Source of the DNA: Nocardioides anomalus
GTDB lineage: Bacteria > Actinomycetota > Actinomycetes > Propionibacteriales > Nocardioidaceae
Direction of reading: 5' to 3'
Length of the DNA: 64,000 bases
Assembly (NCBI RefSeq): GCF_011046535.1
Contig: NZ_CP049257.1
Coordinates: 2,914,001-2,978,000 of the forward strand
The position numbers were made by a program, and so were the translations under genes. Shown here piece by piece: positions 26,347-34,722 of the stretch; position 1 is the stretch's first letter, and each line of letters starts with the position of its first letter. The notes under the pieces are model-generated. The model was given only the letters and a program-made list of their open reading frames with translations, did no database searches and was not told the origin of the DNA.

Positions 26347-26757
26347 ATGTCCGTGAACGGACCCGGTGCCGACCCGCGCGCCGACGTCGAGCTCCGCCTG
26401 CCCGCCGATAGTGCGTACGTGTCGGTGCTGCGCACCACCTCCGCCGGGCTCGCGGCGCGGCTGGACTTCACCCTCGACGACATCGAGGACCTCCGCATGG
26501 CGGTCGGCGAGGCCTGTGCGCTCGTCCTGCCCGAGGCCGAGAGCGGCTCGGACCTGTCGTGCGAGTTCTGGATGCGCTCCAACGAGCTGACCATCGCGGT
26601 CGGCGTGCCGGCGCGGCAGCCGACCCCGCCCGACGAGGACAGCTTCGCCTGGCAGGTGCTCAACACGCTGGCCTCCAAGACCTCGGCGACCACCGACAGC
26701 GGGCGCTTCACGATCTCGCTCTCGATGCAGTCGACCCTCTCGGAGCCCGCGCTTTGA
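26347..26757 (+). CDS. RsbW-like anti-sigma factor (HATPase_c_2)
   Basis: 136 residues of the serine kinase/anti-sigma ATPase family: VELRLPADSAYVSVLRTTSA, FTLDDIEDLRMAVGEACALV (N-box region, with E/A-C in place of the usual E-x-x-x-N), then SFAWQVLNTLASK. The canonical Asn is replaced (GEACALVLP), so kinase activity is doubtful while sigma binding may persist. ATG 26347 follows GGAGGA. The downstream sigma gene starts 11-14 bp later. Confidence 0.85.
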   Translation: MSVNGPGADPRADVELRLPADSAYVSVLRTTSAGLAARLDFTLDDIEDLRMAVGEACALVLPEAESGSDLSCEFWMRSNELTIAVGVPARQPTPPDEDSFAWQVLNTLASKTSATTDSGRFTISLSMQSTLSEPAL

Positions 26758-26770
26758 GCGTGGTCCAGTG

Positions 26771-27583
26771 ATGACCGGTGACGCGACGCTCGACGCGGCC
26801 TCCGAGCGGTCCTCCGCCGTGGAGGCCACCCGGCGCCGCAGTGCCGAGCTCTTCGCGCAGCTGCGCGACGAGGACGGCTCCACCACCTCCCACGAGGCGG
26901 CGCGGGAGGGGCTCGTGCACCTGCACCTGCCGCTGGTCGAGCACTGCGCGCGCCGCTTCCGCAACCGTGGGGAGCCGTTCGAGGACCTGGTCCAGGTCGG
27001 CACCATCGGGCTGCTGAAGTCCATCGACCGCTTCGACCTCGAGCGCGGGGTGGAGTTCTCGACGTACGCCACCCCGACGATCATCGGCGAGATCAAGCGC
27101 TACTTCCGCGACAAGGGCTGGGCCATCCGCGTCCCGCGCCGGTTGCAGGAGCTGCGGATGCAGATCGGCTCGGCCAGCGCCGAGCTCACCCAGAGCCTGG
27201 GCCGCTCCCCCACCCCGCGCGAGCTGGCCGACAAGATCGGCTGCTCGGTCGAGGAGATCCTCGAGGGCATCGAGTCCAGCAACGCCTACTCCACGCTCTC
27301 CCTCGACGCCAGCGACAACGACGAGGACGGCGCGGCGACCATGCTCGACGCCATCGGCGTGGACGACGAGAACCTCGAGCACGTCGAGATCCGCGAGTCG
27401 ATCAAGCCGCTGCTCGACCGGCTCGACGCCCGGGAGAAGCGGATCCTCCTGCTGCGCTTCTTCAAGAACATGACCCAGTCGCAGATCGCCGAGGAGATCG
27501 GCGTCTCGCAGATGCACGTCTCCCGACTGCTCTCGCGCACCCTCGAGCAGCTGCGGACCTCGCTGGAGGCGGAGTCCCCGTAG
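26771..27583 (+). CDS. SigF/SigB-family RNA polymerase sigma factor
   Basis: 270 residues (ATG 26771; a GTG at 26768 adds one). Region 2: FRNRGEPFEDLVQVGTIGLL, FDLERGVEFSTYATPTIIGE, KRYFRDKGWAIRVPRRLQEL; region 3: LGRSPTPRELADKIG; region 4: LDAREKRILLLRFFKNMTQS, IAEEIGVSQMHVSRLLSRTL. Group 3 stress sigma factor, immediately after its likely anti-sigma gene (RsbW-SigB order), behind a SigF-type promoter. Targets probably include both such promoters here. Confidence 0.93.
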   Translation: MTGDATLDAASERSSAVEATRRRSAELFAQLRDEDGSTTSHEAAREGLVHLHLPLVEHCARRFRNRGEPFEDLVQVGTIGLLKSIDRFDLERGVEFSTYATPTIIGEIKRYFRDKGWAIRVPRRLQELRMQIGSASAELTQSLGRSPTPRELADKIGCSVEEILEGIESSNAYSTLSLDASDNDEDGAATMLDAIGVDDENLEHVEIRESIKPLLDRLDAREKRILLLRFFKNMTQSQIAEEIGVSQMHVSRLLSRTLEQLRTSLEAESP

Positions 27584-27592
27584 CGGGCCGGC

Positions 27593-27994
27593 CTAGAGCT
27601 CGTCGGGCTCGTCCCCGGCCGCCAGGGCCTGCGTCGAGGCCGGGTGCAGGACGCCGACGAGGGTGAGCGCGGATACCGCGAGCAGGGCGAGGGCGACCGG
27701 TGTCGTCCCACCGCCCCAGAAGCTGTAGGCGAGCAGCAGCCCGATGAGCTCGGCCGCCACCACCGGGCCGCGCGCCCACGAGCTCACCTGGACCAGACCA
27801 CGCGCGCAGGCGGCCAGTCCGGCCGCCAGCAGGACGAAGAACAGCGTGGTGGTCACGGCCAGCGCGACCCGCTCGGAGTCGGCGCTGACGACCTCCACGA
27901 CGCCCAGCACCACGAGGGCCAGGGCCTGCAGCGCGACCAGGGTGGCGGCCCCCAGGAGGGGTACAGGGGGGTGTGTGCGGGCGCCCGAGGTCAC
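27593..27994 (-). CDS. Small integral membrane protein
   Basis: 133 residues with four predicted helices: LLGAATLVALQALALVVLGV, VALAVTTTLFFVLLAAGLAA, VVAAELIGLLLAYSFWG, VALALLAVSALTLVGVL. GTG 27994 precedes the first helix directly. No motif for a specific function; convergent with the sigma gene (9-bp gap). I cannot name a family. Confidence 0.7.
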   Translation of the reverse strand: MTSGARTHPPVPLLGAATLVALQALALVVLGVVEVVSADSERVALAVTTTLFFVLLAAGLAACARGLVQVSSWARGPVVAAELIGLLLAYSFWGGGTTPVALALLAVSALTLVGVLHPASTQALAAGDEPDEL

Positions 27995-28224
27995 GGTGGG
28001 AGAATAGGCAGGAGTCCTGCGGAATCCGTCGTCGGGAAGCTTGTGATCCACGAGACCCGCGATTCCTCTTGTGCGGAGCGACAATTCTCGGCACGCTGGA
28101 GGTGCACGGGTGAGCCGGTGTCGTCGCGCCGTGCCCGCTGCTGTGCCAGCAGCCCACCCTCCGGGGCCATGACGCCCCCACCCGACGAACTGTTTGCCGC
28201 TCCAGAAAGTAGGAAAGCCCAGCC

Positions 28225-28476
28225 ATGGATTGGCGCCACCGCTCCGCGTGCCTCGATGAGGACCCGGAGCTGTTCTTCCCGATCGGCAACACCGGTCCGG
28301 CCATCCTCCAGATCGAGGAGGCCAAGCAGGTGTGCCGCCGCTGCGACGTGCGCGAGCAGTGTCTGCAGTGGGCCCTCGAGGCGGGGCAGGACCACGGCGT
28401 CTGGGGCGGGCTGTCCGAGGACGAGCGCCGCGCGCTCAAGCGCCGCAACGCCCGCGCCCGCGTCCGCACCGCGTGA
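28225..28476 (+). CDS. whiB1: WhiB-family Fe-S regulator WhiB1
   Basis: 83 residues. Four cluster-binding cysteines C9, C37, C40 and C46 (CxxC between 37 and 40), the GVWGG turn (58-62) and a basic C-terminal tail (RRALKRRNARARVR) for DNA binding. MDWRHRSACLDEDPELFF and GNTGP match WhiB1, an essential NO-sensitive [4Fe-4S] protein that binds sigma-A region 4. ATG 28225 follows TAGGAAAG. The 230-bp upstream gap holds no gene I can support; WhiB1 genes commonly have long regulated leaders. Divergent synteny with pdtaS resembles Rv3219/Rv3220c (convergent pair). Confidence 0.94.
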   Translation: MDWRHRSACLDEDPELFFPIGNTGPAILQIEEAKQVCRRCDVREQCLQWALEAGQDHGVWGGLSEDERRALKRRNARARVRTA

Positions 28477-28490
28477 CTCTGGACCGCCGA

Positions 28491-29951
28491 TCAGACCGGG
28501 ACGTCGATCTCCGCACGGGTGCCGCCCGTCGGTGACGCCCCGAGGGTGAGCCGGCCGCCCAGCTCGGACTCCACCAGCGTGCCCACGATCGACAACCCCA
28601 GAGTCGTCGAGCCGGCGGCGTCGAAGCCGTCCGGGAGGCCCTGACCGTCGTCGTCGACGGTGAAGGTGAGCCGGCCGTCGGTCCGGGCGGCGCTCATGGT
28701 GATCGTGCCGGCGGAGCCGGCGGCGTAGCCGTGCTCGACGGCGTTCTGCACCAGCTCGGTGAGCACCATGGCCACGGTGGTCGCGGTCTCGGAGGGCAGC
28801 ACCCCGAAGGAGCCCTCACGGTGCACGCGCAGCCGCGCACCGACCGAGGACACGTCGGCCACCATGCCGCCGAGGCGGTCGGCGACCTCGTCGAACTCCA
28901 CGCTCTCCTCGCCGGCCTGGCTCAGCGTCTCGTGCACGATCGCGATCGAGCCGACCCGGCGCACGGCCTCCTCCAGCGCCGCCTTGGCGTCCGGGTTGCT
29001 CATCCGGCGGGCCTGGAGGCGGAGCAGGGCGGCGACGGTCTGCAGGTTGTTCTTCACCCGGTGGTGGATCTCGCGGATGGTGGCGTCCTTGGTCACCAGC
29101 TCGCGGTCGCGTCGGCGCAGGTCGGTGACGTCGCGGACCAGCACGAGCGCACCGATGAGCCGGCCGTGCGGGCGCAGCGGGATGGCGCGCACGATGAGGG
29201 ACACCGAGTCGGTGCCGATCTCGGCGTCGCGGTTGGCCCGACCCCCGAGGACGGCCGACAGGGTCTCCTCGTCGGGGCGCAGCCGCGGCGGGACCAGCTC
29301 GCGGGTGACCTCGGACAGCCGGAGGCCGTCCAGGTCGCCCGAGTGGCCGAGCCTGCGGTAGACCGAGAGCGCGTTGGGGCTCGCGTAGGCGACCCGGCCC
29401 TGCTCGTCGACCCGCAGGAAGCCGTCGCCGACCCGCGGGGTGTCGGCGTGGTCGCTGCGCTGTCCCGGCACCGGGAAGTGGCCGCCGGCGATCATCTGGG
29501 TCAGGTCGGCGGCGGTCTGGAGGTAGGTCAGCTCCAGGCGCGAGGGGGTCCGGACGCCGAGCAGGTTGGTGTGCCGCCCGACCACCGCGATGACCTCCTG
29601 GCCGCGGCGGACCGGGATGGTCTCGGCCCGCACCGGCACGTCGTCGCGCCACTCGGGGTCGCCCTCGCGCACGAGCCGCCCCTCGGCGTACGCGATGTCG
29701 AGGTGGGGCCGCTTGCCGCTGGGGACGAAGGTGCCGACGACGTCGTCGGTGTACGCCGTGGGCCCGGTCGTCGGCCGCATCTGGCCGCCGGCCCAGAAGC
29801 CGTGGCCGTCGCGGTCGGGCAGCCACAGGACCAGGTCGGCGAAGCTCAGGTCGGCGATGATCTGCCAGTCCGCCTGGAGCAGCTGGAGCCACGCGACGTC
29901 GTCCTCGTCGAGGTCGGTGTGGGCGCGGACGAGCTCGATCAGGGACGCCAC
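28491..29951 (-). CDS. pdtaS: HisKA_2/HWE-type sensor histidine kinase PdtaS
   Basis: 486 residues, soluble: an N-terminal GAF-like region (SLIELVRAHTDLDEDDVAWL, DWQIIADLSFADLVLW), a PAS domain (DGFLRVDEQGRVAYASPNAL to VRDVTDLRRRDREL), the dimerisation motif REIHHRVKNNLQTVAALLRL (H296/H297) and an HATPase domain (VMVLTE-type N-box LTELVQNAVEHG, DDDGQGLPDGF, TLGLSIVGTLVE). Its partner PdtaR, an RNA-binding ANTAR antiterminator in mycobacteria, is not in the window. GTG 29951. It converges on whiB1, as in M. tuberculosis. Confidence 0.93.
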   Translation of the reverse strand: MASLIELVRAHTDLDEDDVAWLQLLQADWQIIADLSFADLVLWLPDRDGHGFWAGGQMRPTTGPTAYTDDVVGTFVPSGKRPHLDIAYAEGRLVREGDPEWRDDVPVRAETIPVRRGQEVIAVVGRHTNLLGVRTPSRLELTYLQTAADLTQMIAGGHFPVPGQRSDHADTPRVGDGFLRVDEQGRVAYASPNALSVYRRLGHSGDLDGLRLSEVTRELVPPRLRPDEETLSAVLGGRANRDAEIGTDSVSLIVRAIPLRPHGRLIGALVLVRDVTDLRRRDRELVTKDATIREIHHRVKNNLQTVAALLRLQARRMSNPDAKAALEEAVRRVGSIAIVHETLSQAGEESVEFDEVADRLGGMVADVSSVGARLRVHREGSFGVLPSETATTVAMVLTELVQNAVEHGYAAGSAGTITMSAARTDGRLTFTVDDDGQGLPDGFDAAGSTTLGLSIVGTLVESELGGRLTLGASPTGGTRAEIDVPV

Positions 29952-30041
29952 GCAGGTCAGCGTAGGTGGTGTGCCGCAAGCATGTTCGGCGTGCTGACGC
30001 AAGTCTGCAGCGCGGCCGGAAACCCTGGCAGGATGGGCCGC

Positions 30042-30896
30042 ATGCCGGGTCAGTACTGGAAGCAGGTCGCCGCTTCCGGGCTGGCGGTCCCGCAGGACCG
30101 GGCCCTGGACGACCTCACCGCCGAGCTCACGCGGATGCTCGGCGACGCCGACCCCGAGACCCGCGACGGCACGGCGTACCCGACGCTCGCGACCTGGGTC
30201 ACCCGGGGCGTGTACGACGACCTGCTGTCCGGCCTCGGCGACGGCATGGCCGCCGGGCTCGGCGTCGGGCTCGGCGAGCGCGAGACCGACTCGGTCTTCC
30301 GCCGCAGCTTCTCTGCGCTGATCCTCGGTGAGTGCATCGGCCGCGACAACCAGCGTCCGCTCGTGCCCGGCAGCAAGGTGCTCGAGTGGGGCGACCGGCT
30401 GGCCACCTGGCTGCTGCGCGAGCGCGACCTGCGCGGGTTCGTGCCCGGCAAGGGGTGGGCGCACGCGGTGGCCCACGGCGCCGACGCCCTCGGCACCCTG
30501 GCCCAGTCCCCCCACGTGGCGGTCAACGAGCTGACCGTGCTCCTCGACGTCATCGCCGACCGGCTGCTGCTGCCGGTCGACCGGCTGTTCAGCAACGGCG
30601 AGCCGGACCGCCTGGCCGCCGCCACCATGGCGGTGCTGCGCCGCGACATCGTCACCATGAAGGTGATCGAGCCGTGGATCGCCCGGATCGCGGCCAGCGC
30701 GGCCGCGCGCGCGTCGTACGACGACCGCGACCCGCACCTGCGCAGCGGCAACGCCGAGGCCTACCTGCGCGCGCTGTACCTCCAGCTCGCGCTCGGCACC
30801 CAGCCGCCGCAGTGCCGCTCGGACCTGCTGCTGGTCCTCGTGGACGTGCTGCGGGCGACCAACCCGCAGCTGCAGCGGTCCGTGTCGCCGCGCTGA
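30042..30896 (+). CDS. DUF2785 family protein
   Basis: 284 residues, all-helical: LTAELTRMLGDADPETRDGT, YPTLATWVTRGVYDDLL, FRRSFSALILGECIGRDNQ, FVPGKGWAHAVAHGADALGT (the conserved GWAHAxAHGAD motif), VNELTVLLDVIADRLL. DUF2785 is a repeat-like family of unknown function common in Gram-positives. ATG 30042 is placed after AGGATGGG; ATG 30033 is the alternative. Confidence 0.88.
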   Translation: MPGQYWKQVAASGLAVPQDRALDDLTAELTRMLGDADPETRDGTAYPTLATWVTRGVYDDLLSGLGDGMAAGLGVGLGERETDSVFRRSFSALILGECIGRDNQRPLVPGSKVLEWGDRLATWLLRERDLRGFVPGKGWAHAVAHGADALGTLAQSPHVAVNELTVLLDVIADRLLLPVDRLFSNGEPDRLAAATMAVLRRDIVTMKVIEPWIARIAASAAARASYDDRDPHLRSGNAEAYLRALYLQLALGTQPPQCRSDLLLVLVDVLRATNPQLQRSVSPR

Positions 30897-30942
30897 GCAG
30901 ACTCGGCGACCGGGCCCACGAGGGCTCTGCCAGAGTGAGCCC

Positions 30943-32614
30943 ATGACGGAGAGCACCACGACGGGGACCACCGAGGGGCACAGCGGCAAGCTCGCCGTCG
31001 AGGTCGCCCGCGCGCACGGCGTCGAGACCATGTTCACGCTGTCCGGGGCGCACGTGTTCCCGATGTACGACGGCGCGGTGCAGGCCGACCCGCCGATGCG
31101 GCTGCTGGACGTGCGGCACGAGCAGACCGCCGCCTTCGCGGCCGAGGCGACCGGCAAGTTGACCCGCGTCCCGGGTCTCGCGGTGCTCACCGCCGGGCCG
31201 GGCGTGACCAACGGCGTGAGCGCGATCGCCCAGGCGCAGTTCGCCGGCTCGCCCATGGTCGTGGTCGGCGGCCGCGCCCCGCAGAACCGCTGGGGCTCCG
31301 GCTCGCTCCAGGAGCTGGACCAGCCGCCGATCGTGGCCTCGGTGTCCAAGCTGGCGCGCACCATCATGACCGCCGGCGAGGTGCTCACCGGCATGGACGA
31401 GGCGTTCCTCGCCGCGCGCAGCCCGCACCGCGGGCCGGCGTTCGTCGACGTGCCGATGGACGAGTTCTTCAACCAGGCCTCCGGCCCCGCGCCCACCGCG
31501 CCGGTGCGCGAGCGGGTCGAGCCTGACGGCGACGCGATCGCGGCCATCGCCCGGCTGCTGGGCGAGGCCCGGCAGCCGGTGCTGGTCCTCGGCACCGACG
31601 TGTGGGCCGACGGCGCCGAGGAGGCCGCGCTCCGCTTCGTGCAGGACCTCGGCGTCCCGACACTGACCAACGGCATGGGCCGCGGCGTCGTGCCGGGCGG
31701 CCACCCGCTGCTGGTGACCAAGGCCCGCAGCGCGGCGGCTCGGGGGCGCCGACCTGGTCGTCGTGGTCGGCACCCCGCTGGACTTCCGGCTCGGGTACGG
31801 CGTCTTCGGCGGCAAGGAGGAGGGCTCCACCCCCGCCCGCGTGGTGCACGTGGCCGACTCCCCCGGCCAGGTCGCGGCCCACGCCGAGCTCGCGGGCTCG
31901 GTGTCCGGCGACCTCACCGCGGTCTTCGACGCCCTGCAGGCCGCGGTCGAGCGGGGCGCGAAGCCGGACTGGTCCGCGTGGCGCACCACCCTCGCCGACA
32001 CCGTCGCCGCGGCCGCCGCCCGCGACGCCGAGCTGCTCGGCGCCGAGGCCGACCCGATCCACCCCGCGCGCATCTACGGCGAGCTCGTCCCGCGGCTGGC
32101 CGAGGACGCGGTCGTCATCGGCGACGGCGGCGACTTCGTCAGCTTCGCCGGCAAGTACGTCGAGCCGAAGCGGCCCGGCGGCTGGCTCGACCCCGGCCCC
32201 TACGGCTGCCTCGGCGCCGGCCCCGGCGCGGCCATCGCGGCCCGCCTGGCCCGGCCGTCCTCGCAGGTGGTGCTGCTGCTCGGCGACGGCGCGGCCGGCT
32301 TCTCCCTCATGGACGTCGACACCATGGTCCGCCACGGACTCCCGGTGGTCATGGTCATGGGCAACAACTCCGCCTGGGCGCTGGAGAAGGGCCCGATGCA
32401 GATGCTCTACGGCTACGACGTGATCGCCGACCTGGCCCCGCGCACGCCGTACGACCAGGTCGTCCAGGCCCTCGGCGGTGGCGGCGAGACCGTCACCGAC
32501 CCGAAGGAGATCGGGCCGGCCCTCGACCGCGCCTTCGCCAGCGGGATCCCCTACCTGGTCAACGTCATCACCGACGTCGAGGCGGGCTACCCGCGGGCGA
32601 CGTTCGGCATCTGA
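30943..32614 (+). pseudogene. Thiamine-diphosphate enzyme (acetolactate synthase-like), frameshifted
   Basis: N-terminal half in one frame: GVETMFTLSGAHVFPMYDGA, LDVRHEQTAAFAAEATGKLT (catalytic Glu), TAGPGVTNG. The frame breaks at a five-G run (31742-31746) near residue 267; the remainder continues in the next frame: LGYGVFGGKEEGSTPARVV and the ThDP motif LLGDGAAGFSLMDVDTM to VMGNNSAW. Deleting one G gives an uninterrupted 556-residue protein. The family covers acetolactate synthase, oxalyl-CoA decarboxylase and 2-hydroxyacyl-CoA lyase; which one is unclear. Likely sequencing indel or recent mutation. Confidence 0.85.
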
Positions 32615-32622
32615 GGCCTCCC

Positions 32623-33111
32623 GTGCACCTGCGACGCGCGCGGCCCGAGGACCTGGCCGCGGTCGGGGAGGCGACGGTCGCGGCGTACGCCTCGTTCGTC
32701 GCCGGGCGCAACGACCCCTACCTCGACAAGCTGCGCGACGCCGGGGCGCGCGACCGCGAGGCCGAGCTCTGGGTCGCGGTGGCCGAGGACGACCGGACCG
32801 TGCTCGGCTCCGTCACGCTCTGCCCCGACGGCTCGTCGTGGCGCGAGGTCGCGCGCGGCGACGAGGGCGAGTTCCGGATGCTGGCCGTCGACCCCGCCGC
32901 CCAGGGCCAGGGCGTCGGGCTGGCCCTCGTGGAGCACTGCCTCGACCACTTCCGCGAACAGGGCGCGCCCGCCGTCGTGATCTCGAGCCTGACCGAGATG
33001 AGCGCCGCGCACCGCCTCTACGGCCGGCTCGGCTTCGAGCGGCTCCCCGACCGCGACTGGTCGCCGCTGCCCGGCGTCGACCTCATCTGCTTCGAGAGGG
33101 TGCTGGCGTGA
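32623..33111 (+). CDS. GNAT family N-acetyltransferase
   Basis: 162 residues. LRRARPEDLAAVGEATVAAY, FRMLAVDPAAQGQGVGLALV (V-x-P...QGxGxG acetyl-CoA motif), SSLTEMSAAHRLYGRLGFER. GTG 32623 lies 9 bp after the ThDP enzyme gene. Its TGA overlaps the GTG of the thioesterase gene. Substrate unknown. Confidence 0.88.
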   Translation: MHLRRARPEDLAAVGEATVAAYASFVAGRNDPYLDKLRDAGARDREAELWVAVAEDDRTVLGSVTLCPDGSSWREVARGDEGEFRMLAVDPAAQGQGVGLALVEHCLDHFREQGAPAVVISSLTEMSAAHRLYGRLGFERLPDRDWSPLPGVDLICFERVLA

Positions 33112-33482
33112 GGTTCACCGTGACCGACGACGACACCGCGGCGGCCCTCGGCTCGGGCAGCCTGCCCGTGCTGGCCACCCCGCGACTCCTGGCCTGGTGC
33201 GAGGCCGCCACCTGCGCCGCCCTCGAGGACGAGCTGCGCGACGGTGAGACCTCGGTCGGCACCCGCGTCCAGCTCGAGCACCTGGCCGCCAGCCCGGTCG
33301 GCGCCGAGCTCGAGGTCACCGCCGAGGTGGCGTACGCCGACGGCCGGCTCCGGCGCTTCACCGTCACCGCCCGGCACGTCGACGGCAAGGTCGTCGGCTC
33401 GGGCGAGGTGACCCGGGTGGTGGTGGACGCCGAGCGGTTCCTCGGTCGGCTGCGGCCCGCCCCCGACCAGGGCGCCGATTAG
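33108..33482 (+). CDS. FlK-like hotdog thioesterase family protein
   Basis: 124 residues. Hotdog pattern: LGSGSLPVLATPRLLAWCEA, ALEDELRDGETSVGTRVQLE, HLAASPVGAELEVTAEVAYA, RFTVTARHVDGKVVGSGEV. Resembles the thioesterase group that includes fluoroacetyl-CoA thioesterase; several members lack thioesterase activity. GTG 33108 overlaps the upstream TGA (GTGA). Confidence 0.82.
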   Translation: MRFTVTDDDTAAALGSGSLPVLATPRLLAWCEAATCAALEDELRDGETSVGTRVQLEHLAASPVGAELEVTAEVAYADGRLRRFTVTARHVDGKVVGSGEVTRVVVDAERFLGRLRPAPDQGAD

Positions 33483-33539
33483 ACCGCCTCCCCACGGCCT
33501 GGGACACTGGAGCGATCGAAGAGACCGCAGGAGGTCACC

Positions 33540-33614
33540 ATGGGCAAGACCGGACGCAAGCGCCGCGGCCGCAAGAAGAAGGCCGCCAACCACGGCAAGC
33601 GCCCCAACGCCTGA
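33540..33614 (+). CDS. 50S ribosomal protein bL37 (24 residues)
   Basis: ATG 33540 to TGA 33614 encode a 24-residue peptide: MGKTGRKRRG, RKKKAANHGKRPNA (split here). It is extremely basic, ending in the ANHGKRPN signature of actinobacterial bL37, the tiny large-subunit protein first seen in mycobacterial ribosome structures. A near-perfect Shine-Dalgarno AGGAGGT (33529-33535) sits 4 nt upstream, and a 13-bp terminator follows, so it is a complete transcription unit. Short enough to be missed by gene finders. Confidence 0.9.
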   Translation: MGKTGRKRRGRKKKAANHGKRPNA

Positions 33615-33632
33615 GCGCAGGCGCTGAACGCA

Positions 33633-33662
33633 ACGAGCCCCAGCCGGAAGGCTGGGGCTCGT
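33633..33662. terminator. Bidirectional terminator between bL37 and rsrA
   Basis: A perfect 13-bp stem (33633-33645 with 33650-33662) with a GGAA loop between two convergent genes; it can end transcription from either side. Confidence 0.85.
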
Positions 33663-33695
33663 GCTGTCTGCAGGGGTGGGCGCGGGCTGTTCCGC

Positions 33696-33968
33696 TCAGC
33701 TCTCGGTGATGCGGACCTGCACCTCGCGGATGCGGACCATCACGCGCTGGCGCAGCTCGGCCGGGGCGGCCTCGGAGCACGAGCGCGCGACGATCGACTT
33801 CACCGTGCGCTGCAGGTCGTAGCGCTCCAGGCACGGGTTGCAGGTGTCGAGGTGGGCGCGGACCGCCGAGCAGTCGGCGGCGTCGAGCTCGTTGTCGATG
33901 AAGTAGACGATCTGCTCGAGGAAGTCGGCGCAGTCGCTCGCGCTCGGGTCGCCGTGGTCGTGAGCCAT
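33696..33968 (-). CDS. rsrA: Mycothiol-system zinc-binding anti-sigma factor RsrA
   Basis: 90 residues. ZAS signature HLDTCNPC (HxxxCxxC) with an upstream Cys (DCADFLEQIVYFIDNELDA), which together bind zinc and form disulfides under thiol stress, releasing SigR. ATG 33968 shares its A with the sigR stop (TGATG), so the two are made together. Equivalent to RshA of mycobacteria. Confidence 0.95.
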   Translation of the reverse strand: MAHDHGDPSASDCADFLEQIVYFIDNELDAADCSAVRAHLDTCNPCLERYDLQRTVKSIVARSCSEAAPAELRQRVMVRIREVQVRITES

Positions 33969-34687
33969 CACGAGTCCCCTTCGGTTCCGGCCTTGACGGG
34001 CTCGGGGCGGCGCAGGTCGTTGGCCCGCACGTAGTCCGAGAGCATGTCGCGCAGCTGGCGCCGGCCGCGGTGCAGCCGCGACATGACGGTGCCGATCGGG
34101 GTGTCCATGATCTCCGCGATCTCCTTGTAGGCGAACCCCTCGACGTCGGCGAGGTAGACCGCGAGCCGGAACTCCTCCGGGAGCCGCTGCAGCGCGTCCT
34201 TGACCTGCGAGTCGGGCAGGTGCTCGAGCGCGGCGGTCTCCGCGGACTTCAGGCCCGAGGAGGTGTGCGACTCCGCGCGGTGCAGCTGCCAGTCCTCGAC
34301 GTCCTCGGACATCGACTGCTGCGGCTGGCGCTGCTTCTTGCGGTAGTTGTTGATGAAGGTGTTGGTCAGGATGCGGTAGAGCCACGCCTTGAGGTTGGTG
34401 CCGGGGCGGAACTGGTGGAAGGAGGAGAACGCCTTGGCGAACGTCTCCTGCACCAGGTCCTCGGCGTCGGCCGGGTTGCGGGTCATCCGCATCGCGGCGG
34501 AGTAGAGCTGGTCGAGGAACGGCAGCGCGTCGCGCTCGAAGCGCAGCGCCCGCTCGTCCTCGGTCTCGGTGGCGACGTCCACCGGCTCCTCGAGCTCGAG
34601 CGCGTCGAGCGAGGACAGGTCGTCGGGAGTCTCAGTCATCGCCCCCAAGCCTACGCGCGAGGCGGGAGGCTCCATCAGCGCGATCAC
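33968..34687 (-). CDS. sigR: ECF sigma factor SigR (SigH)
   Basis: 239 residues from GTG 34687; 223 from ATG 34639. Region 2: [58 protein letters not shown]; region 4: [40 protein letters not shown]. Controls the thiol-oxidative stress regulon. The GTG at 34687 lies about 9 nt after the SigR-type -10 and has no SD, consistent with a leaderless transcript; ATG 34639 has only a G-run touching the start. The extension region keeps high GC3, so a longer isoform is likely, as in Streptomyces. Confidence 0.95.
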   Translation of the reverse strand: MIALMEPPASRVGLGAMTETPDDLSSLDALELEEPVDVATETEDERALRFERDALPFLDQLYSAAMRMTRNPADAEDLVQETFAKAFSSFHQFRPGTNLKAWLYRILTNTFINNYRKKQRQPQQSMSEDVEDWQLHRAESHTSSGLKSAETAALEHLPDSQVKDALQRLPEEFRLAVYLADVEGFAYKEIAEIMDTPIGTVMSRLHRGRRQLRDMLSDYVRANDLRRPEPVKAGTEGDS

Positions 34688-34695
34688 GTCGACAG

Positions 34696-34722
34696 AACGC
34701 CGCGCACGCCGGGGTCATTCCC
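34696..34722 (-). promoter_or_regulatory. SigR-type promoter of sigR-rsrA
   Basis: On the minus strand GGGAAT (34722-34717) and GTT (34698-34696) are 18 bp apart, an exact match to GGAAT-N18-GTT of Streptomyces SigR. The -35 overlaps the stop codon of the upstream hydrolase gene. Indicates positive autoregulation. Confidence 0.85.

Noticed and set aside
28024..28050. SigR-type promoter upstream of whiB1 (GGAAT near 28022)
   Set aside because: No GTT at the required 18-bp spacing.
31763..32614. Second half of the ThDP enzyme as a separate gene
   Set aside because: It has no ribosome binding site, and its sequence continues the upstream half exactly once one G is removed.
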